38,031 nt of DNA from Verrucomicrobiales bacterium (GCA_027483345.1 JAIXUV010000220.1:1-38031), one strand, 5' to 3'; counted from the first letter of the stretch, positions 27,301-37,728 are shown. Translations and numbers: made by a program. Notes: generated by a model not told the origin, from the sequence alone.

Positions 27301-28103
27301 GGTTGGAGCACCCACACCTCCTCAAGTCGGTTCAACGCCGCCGAAAGCCGGACACGGGCGGTCGTGAAGAGGCCGCCTTCCATGGCGCGTGAATCCTGGA
27401 TCACCCCCACGGGGATACCCGCGGGAAAGACCCCACCCAGTCCGCTGGTGAGGATCGTCTGCCCAGCCATCACATCCGGGCTGTTCTGGAGCAGCGACAG
27501 CTCGACGAAACCGCCTTCGCTGGAACTGGCCTGTCCGGCCTTGATGATCCCCTGGTCCCTCGTTTCGCGTACGACGACGGAGACGCCGCATTCGGCGTCG
27601 CCGACAAGGGCGACATCGGAATGGGTCAGGCCGACCTGGCTGACCCGGCCGACGAGGCCGGCGGCGGTCATCACCACCTGGTTGGGCTGGATGCCGTCGC
27701 GGGAACCGAGGTCGATGCGCAGTGTCCTCCACCAGGTGGTCGAATCACGACCGATGACGCGGGCGAAGCGGCGGTTCCAGGGACCCTTTGGTGGATTGCC
27801 GAGAGCCGCGCGGAGGCGGGCGTTCTCCCCGATGGCATCCTGGCTTTGAAGCAGGGTGGCCTGGAGGTCGGAGATCTCCTTGCGTGCCTTGACCAGTTCC
27901 TCGATGAGGACGGATCGGGGCAGGAGTTGGTAGCTGGCGCGGTCGAGGAAGGAGTGGGTGGCGGAACGCAGGCCGAAAAGGGGCAGGAACGAGCCGCTGA
28001 CGACCAGCTTGAGCCGTTCCGCGACGGAGGCGGGCAGGTTGAGCAGGGCCAGCAGGAGGACCAAGGTGCCTCCCAATGCCAGGTAATGGGGCCTTTTGAG
28101 CAC
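27297..28103 (-). CDS. mreC: Rod-shape-determining protein MreC
   Basis: A 268-residue bitopic protein: transmembrane helix at about 9-24, a coiled-coil stretch at about 67-100 (LIEELVKARKEISDLQATLL), and the periplasmic beta-sandwich domain. The family signature is at about 128-153 (LRIDLGSRDGIQPNQVV... GLVGRVSQV), with the second barrel from ILTSGLGGVFPAGIPVGVI. MreC links MreB filaments to PBP2 in the periplasm. Gene order mreB-mreC-mreD supports the call. Confidence 0.95.
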   Translation of the reverse strand: MLKRPHYLALGGTLVLLLALLNLPASVAERLKLVVSGSFLPLFGLRSATHSFLDRASYQLLPRSVLIEELVKARKEISDLQATLLQSQDAIGENARLRAALGNPPKGPWNRRFARVIGRDSTTWWRTLRIDLGSRDGIQPNQVVMTAAGLVGRVSQVGLTHSDVALVGDAECGVSVVVRETRDQGIIKAGQASSSEGGFVELSLLQNSPDVMAGQTILTSGLGGVFPAGIPVGVIQDSRAMEGGLFTTARVRLSAALNRLEEVWVLQP

Positions 28104-28142
28104 GTTTGAACCGGAATTCGGCCCAACGCGCCACCGGGGAGA

Positions 28143-29171
<1,029 letters not shown>

Positions 29172-29269
29172 GTATTGGGCGGATTGCCGGTCGTCAGGGT
29201 GTTTCCCGGCTTGCAGTCGGGTCAAGGGAATTACCCGGATCCACTCGAAATGGTGACGGAAAACAAAAA

Positions 29270-29291
29270 GGGACGGACCGAAATCCGTCCC
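29270..29291 (-). terminator. Terminator after the lipoprotein gene
   Basis: GGGACGGA (29270-29277) and TCCGTCCC (29284-29291) form an 8-bp stem. On the minus strand it is followed by TTTTTGTTTTCC. It begins 6 bp past the small lipoprotein stop and separates that gene pair from mreB. Confidence 0.88.
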
Positions 29292-29297
29292 CGGTGG

Positions 29298-29459
29298 TCA
29301 ACGACCCTCGGTCATGGCCGAGGGCAGCCCGGATTCCCAGGATTTGGGAGTGTTCCAAGGCCGACCGATCAGCTCGTCCTCGGTGCGGCAGCCTCCAAGG
29401 GAGAAAGCCGCAAGGGAAAGCAAGGCCGCGAGCAGAAGCTTCTTGAGTGCCCAATTCAT
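29298..29459 (-). CDS. Small lipoprotein
   Basis: A 53-residue precursor starting at the ATG at 29459. A basic N-terminus and hydrophobic stretch (LKKLLLAALLSLAAFSLGGC) end in a lipobox-like LGG-Cys at residues 20-23, so the mature peptide is only about 31 residues. It contains WNTPKSWESGLPSAM, a Trp-rich segment. Tiny lipoproteins with such a 'RPWNTPKSWE' peptide are, from memory, frequent in Verrucomicrobia. It lies 7 bp after the coiled-coil gene, which suggests joint function. The open frame continues upstream, but only this start gives a proper signal peptide. Confidence 0.78.
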   Translation of the reverse strand: MNWALKKLLLAALLSLAAFSLGGCRTEDELIGRPWNTPKSWESGLPSAMTEGR

Positions 29460-29466
29460 GACCGGA

Positions 29467-30219
29467 TCAGTAAAGCACGGCGTCGCCGGCGGCAACCGCG
29501 ACATTGCCCTGTTTCCAGTCGGAGATGACATTGGCCACGGAGCGGCTGTTCTCGACGCTGACGATGCGGACCTTGCCGACGAGCTTGTCGCCGCGGCGGA
29601 CGAGCATCAGCCCACCTTCCTTGGCGCCCTGGGTGGAACCCACGTCGAGGATGACGAAGTCCCACTTCGGATCGACTTCGACGACCTTGCCCTTGAGGCC
29701 GGGCATTTCGACGAGGACGTTCTCATCTTCGTACTTGGACAGCTTGCTCTTCAGGTTCGCGATGTTGCGGTTCAGGATCTTCTCCTGATCGGCGAGGGCG
29801 GCGGCCGTCTCCTTGGTCACCTTGAGGTCCTGCTGCAAGGCGATCACCTGATCCGGTTGGATACGGAGGGCGCTCCAGCGGGCGAGTTGCTCCTGGGCTG
29901 AGTTCTTATCGGTGGTCGCCTTGTTGAGGTCGGCGAAATACTTGTCGGCCCGCTTCCGCTGCTGGTCGGCCTCGGCCGTGGTCTCCTCCAACTCCTTCTT
30001 GGTTGTGACGAGCTCCGAGGCGGACTTCTCGGCCGCCGCAGTGGCCGCCTTGGCCTTCTTTTCGGCTTCACCCTTCGCCGCTTCCGAGGCGGCGAGATTC
30101 TCGGTCAAGGAGTTGTTCGCATCCGTCAACGCCGTGATCTTCGGCTTGGTGACGGTGAAGCTGAGGGCGAGGCTGCCGGCCGCAGCAAGCACAGCGAAAA
30201 TAAGGGCAACGCGGTACAT
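29467..30219 (-). CDS. MreC-like membrane-anchored coiled-coil protein
   Basis: A 250-residue protein: transmembrane helix (3-22, MYRVALIFAV start), a long Ala/Glu/Lys coiled coil (about 25-165), and a C-terminal beta domain (about 167-250). The last domain contains VILDVGSTQGAKEGGLMLV and LVGKVRIVSVENSRSVANVIS, closely paralleling the MreC signature (DLGSRDGIQPNQVV, LVGRVSQV). The architecture helix-coil-sandwich is the same as MreC. It is thus an MreC-like protein beside the mre operon; whether it binds the elongasome is an inference. The start at 30219 places the membrane segment at the N-terminus; 42 upstream codons are less convincing. Confidence 0.82.
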   Translation of the reverse strand: MYRVALIFAVLAAAGSLALSFTVTKPKITALTDANNSLTENLAASEAAKGEAEKKAKAATAAAEKSASELVTTKKELEETTAEADQQRKRADKYFADLNKATTDKNSAQEQLARWSALRIQPDQVIALQQDLKVTKETAAALADQEKILNRNIANLKSKLSKYEDENVLVEMPGLKGKVVEVDPKWDFVILDVGSTQGAKEGGLMLVRRGDKLVGKVRIVSVENSRSVANVISDWKQGNVAVAAGDAVLY

Positions 30220-30603
30220 GAGAGTGGTGTTTTCGGGGTCAGCGTAAGTGTGTGCGGAGACGTCTGTCAACGATGCGGCCAACGGAACTTGTTGCGGAGG
30301 GGACTTTGGGGGCTTGCCCGCTTCGGTTTCGGGGAGGGACGCCACCCGCGTTCATGGGCCAGGTGGCTTCGTCACGGCCCATCGCAATTCCGAACTCCGC
30401 GCTCCCGCCGTTCCAGGACCGCCCTTGGCCAATGGGCGAATGGAGCCCTTCGATGAAAAGGAATGTCATCGCGGTGTCAGGAATACTTCGCAGGAACGAA
30501 ATGCGGAATTCACTTGCGCTGAAGAGGGTGTCGGGTTTTCCGTGGGTCCAAGCTCCCCGGGTGCCATCCAACTGTAACCGGGAAGTCCCAAACCAACCAC
30601 AGT
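30220..30603. other. Divergent leader between the MreC-like and TonB-receptor genes
   Basis: These 384 bases separate two divergent genes and should hold both promoters. A plus-strand frame is open across it but its translation (Pro/Arg-rich) is not convincing as protein. I see no cobalamin riboswitch (no B12 box), no Fur-like site and no strong hairpin. The palindrome TTGGCCAA at 30425-30432 is the only short symmetrical site noted. Confidence 0.5.
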
Positions 30604-33600
30604 ATGCCATACAACAATCCAATCATGGTCCGTGGCGTTGCGCTGCGGAACCTCATCACCGTCGGACTGGGCTCACAGCTGATCGCTGTGCCGGCCCTTT
30701 GGGCTCAGAACGCGGACGCCACCCCCCAAGCTGAGGAAGCGAAGCTGGAACGTGTGGTGGTGACCGGTTCCCTGCTGACCGGCGCCGAAGCGGAGGGTTC
30801 CCTCTCCGTGACGCCGATCGAGATGTCCTCTCCGATCAACGGCGGCTTCGCCAACCTGAGTGACGTGTTCCGTCTCAAGTTGCCGCAGTTGGCCGGTACC
30901 GGTAACCTTAACGAAGGTTTCGGCAACGGTGGTTCGGGTCAGGCCTTCATCTCCCTCCGTGGTCTTCCCGGCAACGCGACCCTGCTGCTCGTGGACGGAC
31001 GCCGTACCTCGACCTCGGACCTCAACATGATCCCGATGGCCGCCATCGAGACCATCGAGGTCCTCAACGATGGCGCCGGCGCGATCTACGGCACGGATGC
31101 CGTCGCCGGCGTCGTGAACATCAAGCTCAAGAAGAACTTCCAGGGCACGATGTTCAGCGCGTTCTACGGCAACACCTTCGACAAGGATGCCGCGCAGCGC
31201 CGCTTCAGCCTCCAGTTCGGCACCTCCACCGAGAAGACCCGCGCGTTCTTCTCCGCCGAGTACAATGCGGCGAACGACCAACTGAGCATCGACCGCGACC
31301 GCAGCTTCCCGGCCGGCAGCAACGTCTCCGGCACCTCCAACCCCGGTCTGTTCTTCAACCGCCGCAGCTTCGGCACCCATGAGGTGATTGCCGGCGGCCA
31401 GACCAATGCCATCGCCAACGGCATCTCCCTCCGCTGGACCCCGGCGTTCGCCAACACCCGCGGTCTCACCAACGCAGCACAGGTTCCGACCTTCACCGGT
31501 CCGGTGCCCGCCACGGTCACCGCCGGCGGCGCCACCTTCCCGCTGGTGGTCTCCGGCAACCGGTTCGACCCGAGCGCCTATGTCGATACCTCGACCGCGA
31601 CGACCCGCGCCCAGGTGACCGGTGCCCAGGCTGCCGCCGAGGCCGCCCTGCGCGCGATCCTCCCCGCCGGTTCGCCGCTGCGCTACGGTGGCAACCAGAG
31701 TCTCGTCCCGGGCACCAACCCAGGCTTCCCGTTCGGCTACTACACCACGGCCTACCGCCCGCATGATCGGTACGGCTTCAACACCTCCATCGCCCACAAG
31801 CTCTTCGGCGAGAATCTCGAGGTGTTCGCCGACGCGTACTACATGAACAACAAATCGTCGTACACGTTGGCCCCGGGGCCCCTCAATGGTTACACGATGT
31901 CGACGGCCAACTACTGGTGGCAGCAGGTGTTCCCCGGAACCCCGGCCAACGACAACTTCAACTTCACCTACCGTCCGGTTGAAGCGGGCCCGCGTATCTA
32001 CAACGACACCTACCAGACGATCCACACGGTCGCCGGACTCCGCGGCCAGATCGGCGAGTCGACCTGGCACTGGGAGACGGCCTTCCTGTACGACCGCGTC
32101 CAGAACGACACCGTCATCACCGGCGGCATCCTGACCGGCAACTACCAGTCGGCCTTGAACTCCGCGAACGCGGCCTCTTCGTTCAATCCCTTTGGCTACA
32201 CCCCGATCGGTGGCTCCAGTGCGGTCAATTCCCCGGCCGTCATCGGTGGATTCCAAGGCTCCGCGACCCAGGAGAACGAGTACATCACCCAGCAGTTCGA
32301 CGCGCTCGTCGGCGGCGAGGTGTTCGACCTCCCGGGCGGGGCCATCCAGGCCTCCATTGGCGCCCAGACCCGGCGTGATTCGCTCAGCATCGCGCCGGAC
32401 TATGCGCTCCAGACCGGAGCCGTGGCTCCGTTCAATGTGGCCGTGAAGTGGAACGGCCTTCGCCAGACCGACGCCGTCTACGGTGAAGTCCTGGTCCCGA
32501 TCTTCGGCAACGACCTGAAGTTCACCGGGATGGACTCGCTGACGTTCAGCGTCGCGGCCCGCTACGAGGAGTTCTCCGACGTGGGTGACACCGGAGTGAA
32601 GCCCCGCTTCAACTTCCGCTGGCAGCCGCTGGAGAAGCAGTTCGTGATCCGTGGTTCCTATGCTCAGGGCTTCATCGCCCCGTCGCTGGCGTCCATCTAT
32701 GAGCCTGCTGGCGGACAGAACTTCCCGGAGGTCTTCAATCCGCTGACCGGTATCCGAACCCAGCCGGGGAATGGATCTTTGGCGGTCAACAATCCATCCC
32801 TCAAGCCCGAAGAAGCTGACAACTGGCTGATCGGCGGCAAGTGGTCCCCGAACTTCCTCAAGGGATTCACCCTGGGCCTTGATTACTACCGGATCGAGCA
32901 GAAGGGCATTCCTTTCGCCAGCGAGCAATACATCGTGAACCAGTGGGCTTTGAACGGTGGCGACACGAATCCGGCGAACCCGTTCGGCGCGGCCGCGGTC
33001 GCCAGCGCGGCGAATCCTCTTGCGGCTCAGGTCGCGGTGGATCCGACCACGGGTGACATCGACCAGATCCGCAACGTGGGACCGATCAACACCGGTTCCC
33101 GTGTCACCGACGGCCTCGACCTGTCGCTGTCGCAGGAAATCGAGACTTCGGTCGGCAAGTTCACCGTGTCCGGCAACGCCACCAAGGTGCTGTCGTTTAC
33201 CATGGAGAACTTCCCGGGTTCGACCCCTGTCGACTACCTCGGAAGTTTCTGGGGCGACGGCGCGGCCCTCTCCGACGTTGGCTTCCCCGAGTACCGCTCC
33301 ACGATGTCCCTCTCTTGGGAGTTCGAGCGCTATTTCGCCGGTTTGGCCTGGAACTACACCTCCGGCTACCGCGAAGACCAGAGCGGCCAGAACTTCGAGA
33401 CCATCGACGGCAACCCGCCGGACATCCGCGAAGGACGTGACTACCACACCTTCGACCTGCGCACGCGCTATACGATCCCGAAGATCGAGGCCGACTTCTC
33501 CTTCGGCATCAACAATCTGTTTGACGAGCGTCCGCCCGCGTTCTTCTCGGCCTTCGAGAGCAACGTCGACCGTCAGTTCGCCGACCTCCGCGGCCGCTTC

Positions 33601-33630
33601 TACTACGTGGAGCTCAGCAAGAAGTTTTGA
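30604..33630 (+). CDS. TonB-dependent outer-membrane receptor
   Basis: A 1008-residue receptor. A signal peptide ends near ALWA-QN (residue 34), the start being either 30604 or the ATG at 30625. A TonB-box-like [10 protein letters not shown] lies at 49-58, and the plug follows with [37 protein letters not shown] at about 133-180. The 22-strand barrel fills the rest, with '[16 protein letters not shown]', '[12 protein letters not shown]' and a C-terminal YYVELSKKF, in which the terminal Phe fits outer-membrane insertion by BAM. The ligand is not shown by sequence: no neighbouring transporter, SusD-like protein or siderophore gene is here. It stands alone, with a terminator downstream. Confidence 0.95.
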   Translation: MPYNNPIMVRGVALRNLITVGLGSQLIAVPALWAQNADATPQAEEAKLERVVVTGSLLTGAEAEGSLSVTPIEMSSPINGGFANLSDVFRLKLPQLAGTGNLNEGFGNGGSGQAFISLRGLPGNATLLLVDGRRTSTSDLNMIPMAAIETIEVLNDGAGAIYGTDAVAGVVNIKLKKNFQGTMFSAFYGNTFDKDAAQRRFSLQFGTSTEKTRAFFSAEYNAANDQLSIDRDRSFPAGSNVSGTSNPGLFFNRRSFGTHEVIAGGQTNAIANGISLRWTPAFANTRGLTNAAQVPTFTGPVPATVTAGGATFPLVVSGNRFDPSAYVDTSTATTRAQVTGAQAAAEAALRAILPAGSPLRYGGNQSLVPGTNPGFPFGYYTTAYRPHDRYGFNTSIAHKLFGENLEVFADAYYMNNKSSYTLAPGPLNGYTMSTANYWWQQVFPGTPANDNFNFTYRPVEAGPRIYNDTYQTIHTVAGLRGQIGESTWHWETAFLYDRVQNDTVITGGILTGNYQSALNSANAASSFNPFGYTPIGGSSAVNSPAVIGGFQGSATQENEYITQQFDALVGGEVFDLPGGAIQASIGAQTRRDSLSIAPDYALQTGAVAPFNVAVKWNGLRQTDAVYGEVLVPIFGNDLKFTGMDSLTFSVAARYEEFSDVGDTGVKPRFNFRWQPLEKQFVIRGSYAQGFIAPSLASIYEPAGGQNFPEVFNPLTGIRTQPGNGSLAVNNPSLKPEEADNWLIGGKWSPNFLKGFTLGLDYYRIEQKGIPFASEQYIVNQWALNGGDTNPANPFGAAAVASAANPLAAQVAVDPTTGDIDQIRNVGPINTGSRVTDGLDLSLSQEIETSVGKFTVSGNATKVLSFTMENFPGSTPVDYLGSFWGDGAALSDVGFPEYRSTMSLSWEFERYFAGLAWNYTSGYREDQSGQNFETIDGNPPDIREGRDYHTFDLRTRYTIPKIEADFSFGINNLFDERPPAFFSAFESNVDRQFADLRGRFYYVELSKKF

Positions 33631-33669
33631 GCTTCGGAAATCGGATCCCCGTGGATCCGGTTCCCCTTC

Positions 33670-33703
33670 AAGGCCGGTCTCGTTCGTCGGGGCCGGCCTT
33701 TTT
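33670..33703 (+). terminator. Terminator of the TonB-dependent receptor gene
   Basis: AAGGCCGG (33670-33677) pairs with CCGGCCTT (33693-33700), a perfect 8-bp stem with a 15-base loop, followed by five T in all. It lies 39 bp past the receptor stop. Confidence 0.82.
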
Positions 33704-33817
33704 CCTTGGGCGATACCGTTCGTTGCTCCGGATTCCATCTCGGCCCCGTTGCGGTCGTCGCCTTGGATCCTGAACCGTCCGCTTGAACCATCGGCCCGCA
33801 CCGCGGATTCTGCCGGC

Positions 33818-34498
33818 ATGCAGCTGAGCGCCCGAGATCTCGCCCGCCACATCGACCACACCCTCCTGAAGCCAGATGCCCTGGCGGCGGACATCGCCAA
33901 GCTCTGTGCCGAAGCCCGTGAACACGGCTTCTGGAGCGTCTGCGTCAACGGATCCCGCGTCGCTCAGGCGGCTGCCTTGCTCGAGGACTCCGAGGTCAAG
34001 GTGGCCGCGGTGGTCGGCTTTCCGCTGGGCGCGATGGACTCCGACGCCAAGCGGTTCGAGACCGAAGGCGTGATCGATCTGGGTGCCCAGGAGATCGACC
34101 TGGTCCTCAATATCGGTCGGCTCCGCGACGGCGATGACCGCTATGTCCTGCGTGAGATCCGGGACGTGGTCGAAGCTGCCCAGGGAGTGCCGGTGAAGGT
34201 GATCCTGGAGACCGCGTTGCTGTCCCTGGAGCAGAAGCGCCTTGGTTGCAGCCTGGCCGTGGAGGCCGGTGCGCGCTTTGTGAAGACTTCCACCGGCTTT
34301 TCCGGAGGTGGGGCCACGGTCGAGGACATCCGCCTGATGCGCGAAGCCGTCGGGCCCAAGATCGGCGTGAAGGCCAGTGGCGGCATCCGGGACGTGGCGA
34401 CCGCCTTGGCCATGATCGAAGCGGGAGCCAACCGCCTTGGGACCAGCGCCGGCGTGGCGATCGTCCAAGGCCACTCCGGAGCCGCCGGCGCCTACTGA
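33818..34498 (+). CDS. deoC: Deoxyribose-phosphate aldolase
   Basis: A 226-residue class I aldolase (2-deoxyribose-5-phosphate to glyceraldehyde-3-phosphate and acetaldehyde). The start is the ATG at 33818. The family N-terminus [11 protein letters not shown] (11-21), Asp94 in EIDLVLNIG, the Schiff-base Lys156 in FVKTSTGF, and Lys185 in GVKASGGI are all in place. Length is normal. It follows the receptor terminator by 114 bp and converges on the phosphohexomutase. Confidence 0.96.
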   Translation: MQLSARDLARHIDHTLLKPDALAADIAKLCAEAREHGFWSVCVNGSRVAQAAALLEDSEVKVAAVVGFPLGAMDSDAKRFETEGVIDLGAQEIDLVLNIGRLRDGDDRYVLREIRDVVEAAQGVPVKVILETALLSLEQKRLGCSLAVEAGARFVKTSTGFSGGGATVEDIRLMREAVGPKIGVKASGGIRDVATALAMIEAGANRLGTSAGVAIVQGHSGAAGAY

Positions 34499-34718
34499 CC
34501 GCATCCCGCTCCGGCCATGGCGAAAGGCGTGAGTCCCAATGCCGGAGGGATCCTCACGCCAACTCGCCAAGCCTCGAAGCAAAGGAAACGGAATCGCGAA
34601 CTTCGAGGCTTCCAATCAGACATCCGGGCCGGTGGCGGCCATTTCGGCCCCGGATCCAGCTCCCCGTTGGCGCCTTGGCGTTTTGTCGTGAGGCCCCAAC
34701 GCGTTCCAGATGACCGGA
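34499..34718. other. Convergent spacer holding an inverted-repeat element
   Basis: No gene. Most of this spacer between deoC and the phosphohexomutase is one imperfect inverted-repeat element (34552-34693), annotated separately. Confidence 0.6.
34552..34693. repeat. MITE/REP-like inverted-repeat element
   Basis: The outer arms (34552-34571 and 34674-34693) are inverted copies at 17 of 20 positions: CCTCACG and CGCCAAG match exactly with a 6-base spacer between them on both sides. Inside lies a perfect 11-bp inverted pair AAGCCTCGAAG (34569-34579) and CTTCGAGGCTT (34601-34611). No ORF with transposase similarity. The right arm (34659-34693) matches the left arm of a second element at 36247-36281 at 29 of 35 positions. 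Confidence 0.72.
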
Positions 34719-36140
34719 TCAGACCTCCTTGGTGATCTTCACACCCAGCTTCAGGAGGGCCGCCGCGTCCGCATCGGACTTGGCTTCGGCGTAGATCCGC
34801 AGGATCGGTTCGGTTCCCGAGCCGCGGAGCATCAGCCACGAGGCGTCCTTCGCGATGAACTTCACGCCGTCGAACGACTTCACTTCGGTGACCGGCGACT
34901 TCAGGAGCTTCGCCGGCGGCCGCGTCTTGCAGTACTCCATGAGGGCCGCGCGCTTCTCGAGCGGGAAGTGGGTGTCGATCCGTGCGTAGCGGAACGTTCC
35001 ATACTTCTTCTCCAGTTGGGCCAGCAGGGTCTTGAGGGGCTTCTTCTCCATCGCCAGCAGTTCCAGCAGGACCAGTCCCGCCGCGATGCCGTCGCGCTCG
35101 GGAATATGGCCCGGGAAACCGATCCCGCCGCTCTCCTCGAAACCGAGTAGAACGCCCCCTTTGATGATCTCGGAGGCGATGTACTTGAACCCGACTCCGG
35201 TCTCCACGAGTTCGAGACCCAACTTAGCGCACATGACATCCACCATGGAGGTGGTCGTGAGTGCCTTGACGACGCGTCCGCGCATTCCGCGGTTCTTCAC
35301 GTAATGCTCCAAAAGCAGGCAGATGATCTGGTGGGTGGTCAGCGGATCACCATTGCCCATCAGGCCGCCCACACGGTCCGCGTCGCCATCCGTGACCAGG
35401 CAGATGTCGTGCGGATGCTTCTTCAGGAACGGGATCGAGTTGACGTAGTTCCGGGCGATGGGCTCGGGGTTGATCCCGCCGAAACCGGGATTGTGTTCCG
35501 CGTTGATGGTGCTGACCCGGCAGGTCGTTCCCTCGAGCAGTTCGTCGAAGCATCCGGCGCCGACCCCGTACAGGGCCTCGTGGGCGAACTTCAGCTTCGA
35601 TGCGGCGATCAGCGGGAAATCCACGAGCTTCTTGAGCGCCGCGTAGTGCGCCTTGCGGATGTCCTTCACCGTGACCGAGCCGGCCTTGCGGGCCTCGGCC
35701 AAGGGAGCCGACTTCACCGGAGAGGCGTCGAGGAGCGCTTCCACCGCCTGGCAGATGGCGGGTTCGGCCGAGCCGCCGTACCAGGCCTTGAGCTTGAATC
35801 CGTTGAAGGACGGGGGGTTGTGGCTGGCGGTGAGCATGACTCCGCCGATGGCCTTCTGGCGCTTCACCTCGAACGACACGCTTGGCGTCGGCGTCGGACG
35901 GTCGGTCAGGGTGACGATGAATCCGTTGCCGGCGAGGACCTCGGCAACCCGGGCCGCGAACTGGTCCGAGAGGAAGCGGCGGTCGTAGCCCACGACGACC
36001 TTCCGGGGATCGGCGCCTTCGACGGGATTGGCCTTCCAGTAATCCGCCGTCGCCTGCGAAACGCGGTCGAGGTTGGCAAATGTGAAGTCCTCGCCGATGA
36101 CCGCGCGCCAGCCGTCGGTGCCGAATTTGATCGCTCCCAT
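34719..36140 (-). CDS. Phosphoglucomutase/phosphomannomutase
   Basis: A 473-residue alpha-D-phosphohexomutase. The ATG at 36140 gives MGAIKFGTDGWRA. The catalytic phosphoserine is Ser106 in TASHNPP, the metal loop is DGDADR (251-256), the sugar loop is GFEESGG (333-339) and the phosphate loop is RGSGTEP (439-445). All four domains are present. The sugar preference (glucose, mannose or both) cannot be decided. It is flanked by the two inverted-repeat elements. Confidence 0.94.
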   Translation of the reverse strand: MGAIKFGTDGWRAVIGEDFTFANLDRVSQATADYWKANPVEGADPRKVVVGYDRRFLSDQFAARVAEVLAGNGFIVTLTDRPTPTPSVSFEVKRQKAIGGVMLTASHNPPSFNGFKLKAWYGGSAEPAICQAVEALLDASPVKSAPLAEARKAGSVTVKDIRKAHYAALKKLVDFPLIAASKLKFAHEALYGVGAGCFDELLEGTTCRVSTINAEHNPGFGGINPEPIARNYVNSIPFLKKHPHDICLVTDGDADRVGGLMGNGDPLTTHQIICLLLEHYVKNRGMRGRVVKALTTTSMVDVMCAKLGLELVETGVGFKYIASEIIKGGVLLGFEESGGIGFPGHIPERDGIAAGLVLLELLAMEKKPLKTLLAQLEKKYGTFRYARIDTHFPLEKRAALMEYCKTRPPAKLLKSPVTEVKSFDGVKFIAKDASWLMLRGSGTEPILRIYAEAKSDADAAALLKLGVKITKEV

Positions 36141-36398
36141 AATGTGCCGCGGAACTAACCACAGACGTTGGCCGGGAGGCACGCGGATTCCGTGGGCCGA
36201 CGGGTTTCGCCTCGGTCTGGAATCATTCGAAGGGAGGGAAGGGAGACCTCACGCGAAAACGCAAAGACGCCAAGGGGAAGCGGGAGGCGAGCCGATATGG
36301 CAACCCCGTTGGTTGATCAAACTTCCCGGAGCGGACCGTCCGCTTTGCTTCAATGCCACTTCGCGGCTTCGCGCTTTGGCGAGACTCCCTTCAGCGGT
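36141..36398. other. Spacer upstream of the phosphohexomutase
   Basis: No gene. It must hold the phosphohexomutase promoter; an inverted-repeat element (36241-36389) fills the far half. A short hairpin AGCGGA-CCG-TCCGCT (36330-36344) sits within that element. Confidence 0.5.
36241..36389. repeat. Second MITE/REP-like inverted-repeat element
   Basis: The left arm starting GGGAGACCTCACGCGAAAAC (36241) and the right arm ending at 36389 (reverse complement GGGAGTCTCGCCAAAGCGCG) are inverted copies, about 25 of 31 aligned bases with short gaps. Length is 149 bp, similar to the element at 34552-34693, with which it shares the arm sequence. No coding capacity of its own. This looks like a dispersed intergenic repeat family. 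Confidence 0.68.
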
Positions 36399-37091
36399 TC
36401 AGAGTGCCTTGGCCAGGATGCCGGCGAGGCGTTCCGAGGCGTCGGCCGCATGGCGCCCCAGGCGGATCAGGCCTGGAATGGCCGCGGGCTGACGCAGGAT
36501 CTCCCAGGCCAACCGCGCCGGCGACAGCGTCATCGTGGACGTGTAGACGCGGTTGAAGTCCAACGGGAGATCGTCCTCGGCCTGGTCGGAGACGGACCGG
36601 ACGGTGGCGGACGGAATCGATCGTCGCCGGCAGAGTTCCCGGATCGCGCCGGATTCCATGTCCACGATATCCGCCCCGGTGGATCGGAAAAGCGCCGCCT
36701 TCTGTGCCGCTGTGACGACGACGGTCTGTGAAAGGGCACACAGTCCGGCGCGACTGCCGAGGTCGGACAGCCTTGCGGCCAATCCGGTCGGTTCCTCGGC
36801 GTCATGGACCACATCGCCGACCTTCATGCCCGGCCGCAGCGCTCCGCCGACGCCGGCGGTCAATACCCGTTCGGGTCGGACGGCATCCAGGGCCAGGGTC
36901 CCGATGCCAACGGCGTTGGCGGGGCCGACGCCCGTGACCCAGACCTCCAGGTCCCCGACCCGGTACCGGCGGCCCCCGGCTACACCCGAGGGAAGGGGTG
37001 TTGGTGTCGAAGTGCGCCCGAGCCGACGGAGTTCGCGGAGGAACGGGGACGCCTCGCTGGGCATCGCGAAGAAAAGCAGGGTCCGGCTCAC
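36399..37091 (-). CDS. Nucleoside phosphorylase-superfamily protein (MTA/SAH nucleosidase-like)
   Basis: A 230-residue member of the PNP/UDP phosphorylase superfamily. The opening MSRTLLFFAMPSEA, GVGPANA at the phosphate/ribose loop, LTAGVGGAL, and the base/ribose-binding VDMESGAI followed by ATVRSVSDQAEDDLP are characteristic of MTA/SAH nucleosidase and related hydrolases such as futalosine or hopanoid-associated enzymes. Which substrate cannot be told. It starts 3 bp after the AlgH/YqgE stop, so they share a transcript. Confidence 0.8.
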   Translation of the reverse strand: MSRTLLFFAMPSEASPFLRELRRLGRTSTPTPLPSGVAGGRRYRVGDLEVWVTGVGPANAVGIGTLALDAVRPERVLTAGVGGALRPGMKVGDVVHDAEEPTGLAARLSDLGSRAGLCALSQTVVVTAAQKAALFRSTGADIVDMESGAIRELCRRRSIPSATVRSVSDQAEDDLPLDFNRVYTSTMTLSPARLAWEILRQPAAIPGLIRLGRHAADASERLAGILAKAL

Positions 37092-37094
37092 GGC

Positions 37095-37670
37095 TCAGTT
37101 GCGGGAAAGTGAATCCGGCGAATCCCCGAGAAGACGGTCGCGCCAGTCTCGGCTGTGTCGCAGCACCTCCCGCCAGAGCGACTCGGCGGGTTCCTGGAAG
37201 ATGAGATCCAATGTGGCCTTACGGATGATCCAGGAATTTCGCGCCACCTCGTCGTCGAGTTGTCCCGGAGCCCAGCCGGCGTATCCGGCGAAGGTGCGGA
37301 GTCGAAGGTCCTTGGCCGGTTCGGCCGCCAGCTGGAGCAACGCTTCGAGGTCATGCCCCAGCACGAGCCTCGGAAGGACATTGCCTCCCTTCAAGGCCGG
37401 GTGGTTGACCAGATAGCTGAGGGCCGCCGGTTGGACGGGCCCCCCGTTGAAGATCGGCATGCCTTGGAGCCGAGGTGGAACGTCGACGCTCAGCACGTCG
37501 TCGAGCTGGCTTCCGCTGGGCCGATTGAGGACCAGCCCGAAGGCCCCTTCCGCATTGTGTTCGCAAACCAGCACCACCGTCCGATGGAAGAAGGTTCCCG
37601 TGAGGGTTCCTCCGTCGAGGAGGAAGCGCCCTTTCAGGGAGGACTTGGGACGTCGGGGAGTCTTGGCCAT
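37095..37670 (-). CDS. YqgE/AlgH family protein
   Basis: A 191-residue protein. The start is the ATG at 37670 (MAKTPRRPKSSLKGRFLLDGGTL); upstream codons have no homology. Family features: FHRTVVLVCEHNAEGAFGLVLNRP, then FNGGPVQP and LRTFAGYAGWAPGQLDDEVARNSW. YqgE/AlgH proteins are widespread and poorly understood, with a proposed role in transcription of alginate genes in Pseudomonas. It lies 3 bp before the nucleosidase-like gene and 58 bp after the lactonase stop. Confidence 0.93.
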   Translation of the reverse strand: MAKTPRRPKSSLKGRFLLDGGTLTGTFFHRTVVLVCEHNAEGAFGLVLNRPSGSQLDDVLSVDVPPRLQGMPIFNGGPVQPAALSYLVNHPALKGGNVLPRLVLGHDLEALLQLAAEPAKDLRLRTFAGYAGWAPGQLDDEVARNSWIIRKATLDLIFQEPAESLWREVLRHSRDWRDRLLGDSPDSLSRN

Positions 37671-37728
37671 GGCGGACCCGATGACGATGGAGCCGCAACC
37701 GGGAGGCGACAAGGCCTCCGGTGCCGCT

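Noticed and set aside
30220-30603. Cobalamin riboswitch upstream of the TonB receptor
   Set aside because: No B12 box or the associated paired elements could be found.
30673-33948. A 1091-codon open frame antisense to the TonB receptor
   Set aside because: It is Arg/Val/Gly/Glu-rich with no domain, and lies opposite a receptor with clear motifs and a signal peptide.
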